Positions 6,115 to 6,548 of a stretch of DNA of 6,548 bases are shown here, in pieces. The DNA comes from a bacterium (GTDB taxonomy: Bacteria > Chloroflexota > Limnocylindria > Limnocylindrales > Limnocylindraceae). Positions within the stretch are counted from its first letter, which is position 1. The number at the start of each line of letters is the position of its first letter. The DNA lies in NCBI GenBank assembly GCA_009919365.1, contig RGBZ01000047.1, forward strand, positions 1 to 6,548, written 5' to 3'. The position numbers and the translations under genes were made by a program. The notes under the pieces were generated by a model. The model was not told the DNA's origin and did not search any database. It saw only the letters and a program-made list of their open reading frames with translations.

Positions 6115-6215
6115 GTCCAACCCACCGATCGGCGAGAACAGGATGATGCCCCTAATTGCCGCTGAGCGCACAGCGTGACCCGCGTGGCGCACCGAACAGG
6201 CGCGCTGGGCAGAAC

Positions 6216-6548
6216 CTAGCGCATGCGGATCTTCTGCTTCGGGATCTTCGTGGCACTAGCCGGCAGCCGTCGGTTCTCAAGCCAGACCACGATGCCGTAG
6301 AGCTTGCACGCGACGCAGATGCCGGTGATGGCGAGGAACGACTGGAGCGTGGCCACAATAGCCACCAGTGCAACGGCAACAACATCAGCGGCCCACACGG
6401 TGTGCGCAATCACGCCGAGGAAGATCATGGTGCCACCCATCACCTGCGCAAGTCGCAGACCTGGAACAGGCTGAAGGTCAGCTGGCTTTGGTGCAGCGAT
6501 CACGCCGCGTTCGCGCAGCACTCGGAATGGGAGTGCAAGCAGGCTGAC
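6216..6548 (-). CDS. DUF4395 family membrane protein, N-terminus outside the window
   Basis: The frame is open from the window edge to TAG at 6216 and gives 110 residues of the C-terminal part. The fragment has QPVPGLRLAQ (26-35), a hydrophobic segment at about 37-52, another at about 54-74, and TGICVACKLYG (75-85) with a CxxC pair (C78, C81). These match what I know of DUF4395 proteins, which carry a PVPGxxxRFAQ-like loop and a GFCVGCKxF-like motif near the C-terminus. The family is membrane-embedded, often lies near thioredoxin or sulfurtransferase genes, and has no settled function. The GTG at 6521 is probably not the true start, because coding resemblance continues upstream. The tail after about residue 90 is basic (KIPKQKIRMR). 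It is in the same orientation as rbsK but 139 bp away, so co-transcription is uncertain. Confidence 0.72.
   Translation of the reverse strand, partial: VSLLALPFRVLRERGVIAAPKPADLQPVPGLRLAQVMGGTMIFLGVIAHTVWAADVVAVALVAIVATLQSFLAITGICVACKLYGIVVWLENRRLPASATKIPKQKIRMR

Noticed and set aside
6092..6120. TTGGAC / CATAAA spaced 17 nt as an rbsK promoter on the minus strand
   Set aside because: The -10 candidate touches the ribosome binding site, so transcription would begin at or after it; the matches are also weak.
5397..6178. Two long rightward open frames (about 250 codons each) antisense to rbsK
   Set aside because: Both are compositional shadows of a clearly recognised ribokinase gene; they lack family resemblance, and one is a low-complexity Ala/Arg/Pro-type translation.

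Overview
The window is about 6.5 kb of moderately GC-rich bacterial DNA. It has short intergenic gaps, some GTG starts and good GGAGG-type ribosome binding sites. The gene set suggests a Chloroflexota- or Actinomycetota-like bacterium: a bacterial DUF2419/Qng1 protein, a DUF4395 protein, an ECF-type substrate-binding membrane subunit and a Udp/ribokinase pair. The assignment is inferred from gene content only and is weak. No rRNA, tRNA, CRISPR array or mobile element is visible.

Layout. (1) Positions 1-100 hold no gene but carry two tandem GC-rich hairpins just after the end of a leftward operon. (2) A leftward two-gene operon (1018 to 101) encodes a 229-aa ECF-transporter S-component-like membrane protein and a 71-aa protein with two membrane segments. 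(3) A 248-bp divergent control region (1019-1266) has a plausible leftward promoter and several short inverted repeats. (4) A rightward pair (1267 to 3500) encodes a DUF2419/Qng1-family queuosine-nucleotide glycosylase and, starting 2 nt after its stop codon, a 407-aa MFS transporter. (5) A leftward nucleoside-salvage cluster (6076 to 3458) encodes ribokinase, uridine phosphorylase and a nucleoside hydrolase. The hydrolase reading frame is broken by an internal deletion plus frameshift. (6) At the right edge is the 3' part of a leftward DUF4395 membrane-protein gene that continues beyond the window.

How the parts fit. The right-hand cluster is ordinary ribonucleoside catabolism: phosphorolysis or hydrolysis of nucleosides, and phosphorylation of the released ribose. 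The left half is less ordinary. Qng1 enzymes release queuine from queuosine 5'-phosphate, which lets cells that do not make queuine recycle it for tRNA modification. Here the gene is apparently translationally coupled to an uncharacterised MFS transporter and is divergent from an ECF S-component gene with a small membrane partner. The best candidate for an undescribed system is therefore a queuosine/queuine or modified-nucleoside uptake-and-salvage locus with one or two new transporter candidates. The enzyme assignment comes from recognisable sequence; the transporter substrates are inference from position.
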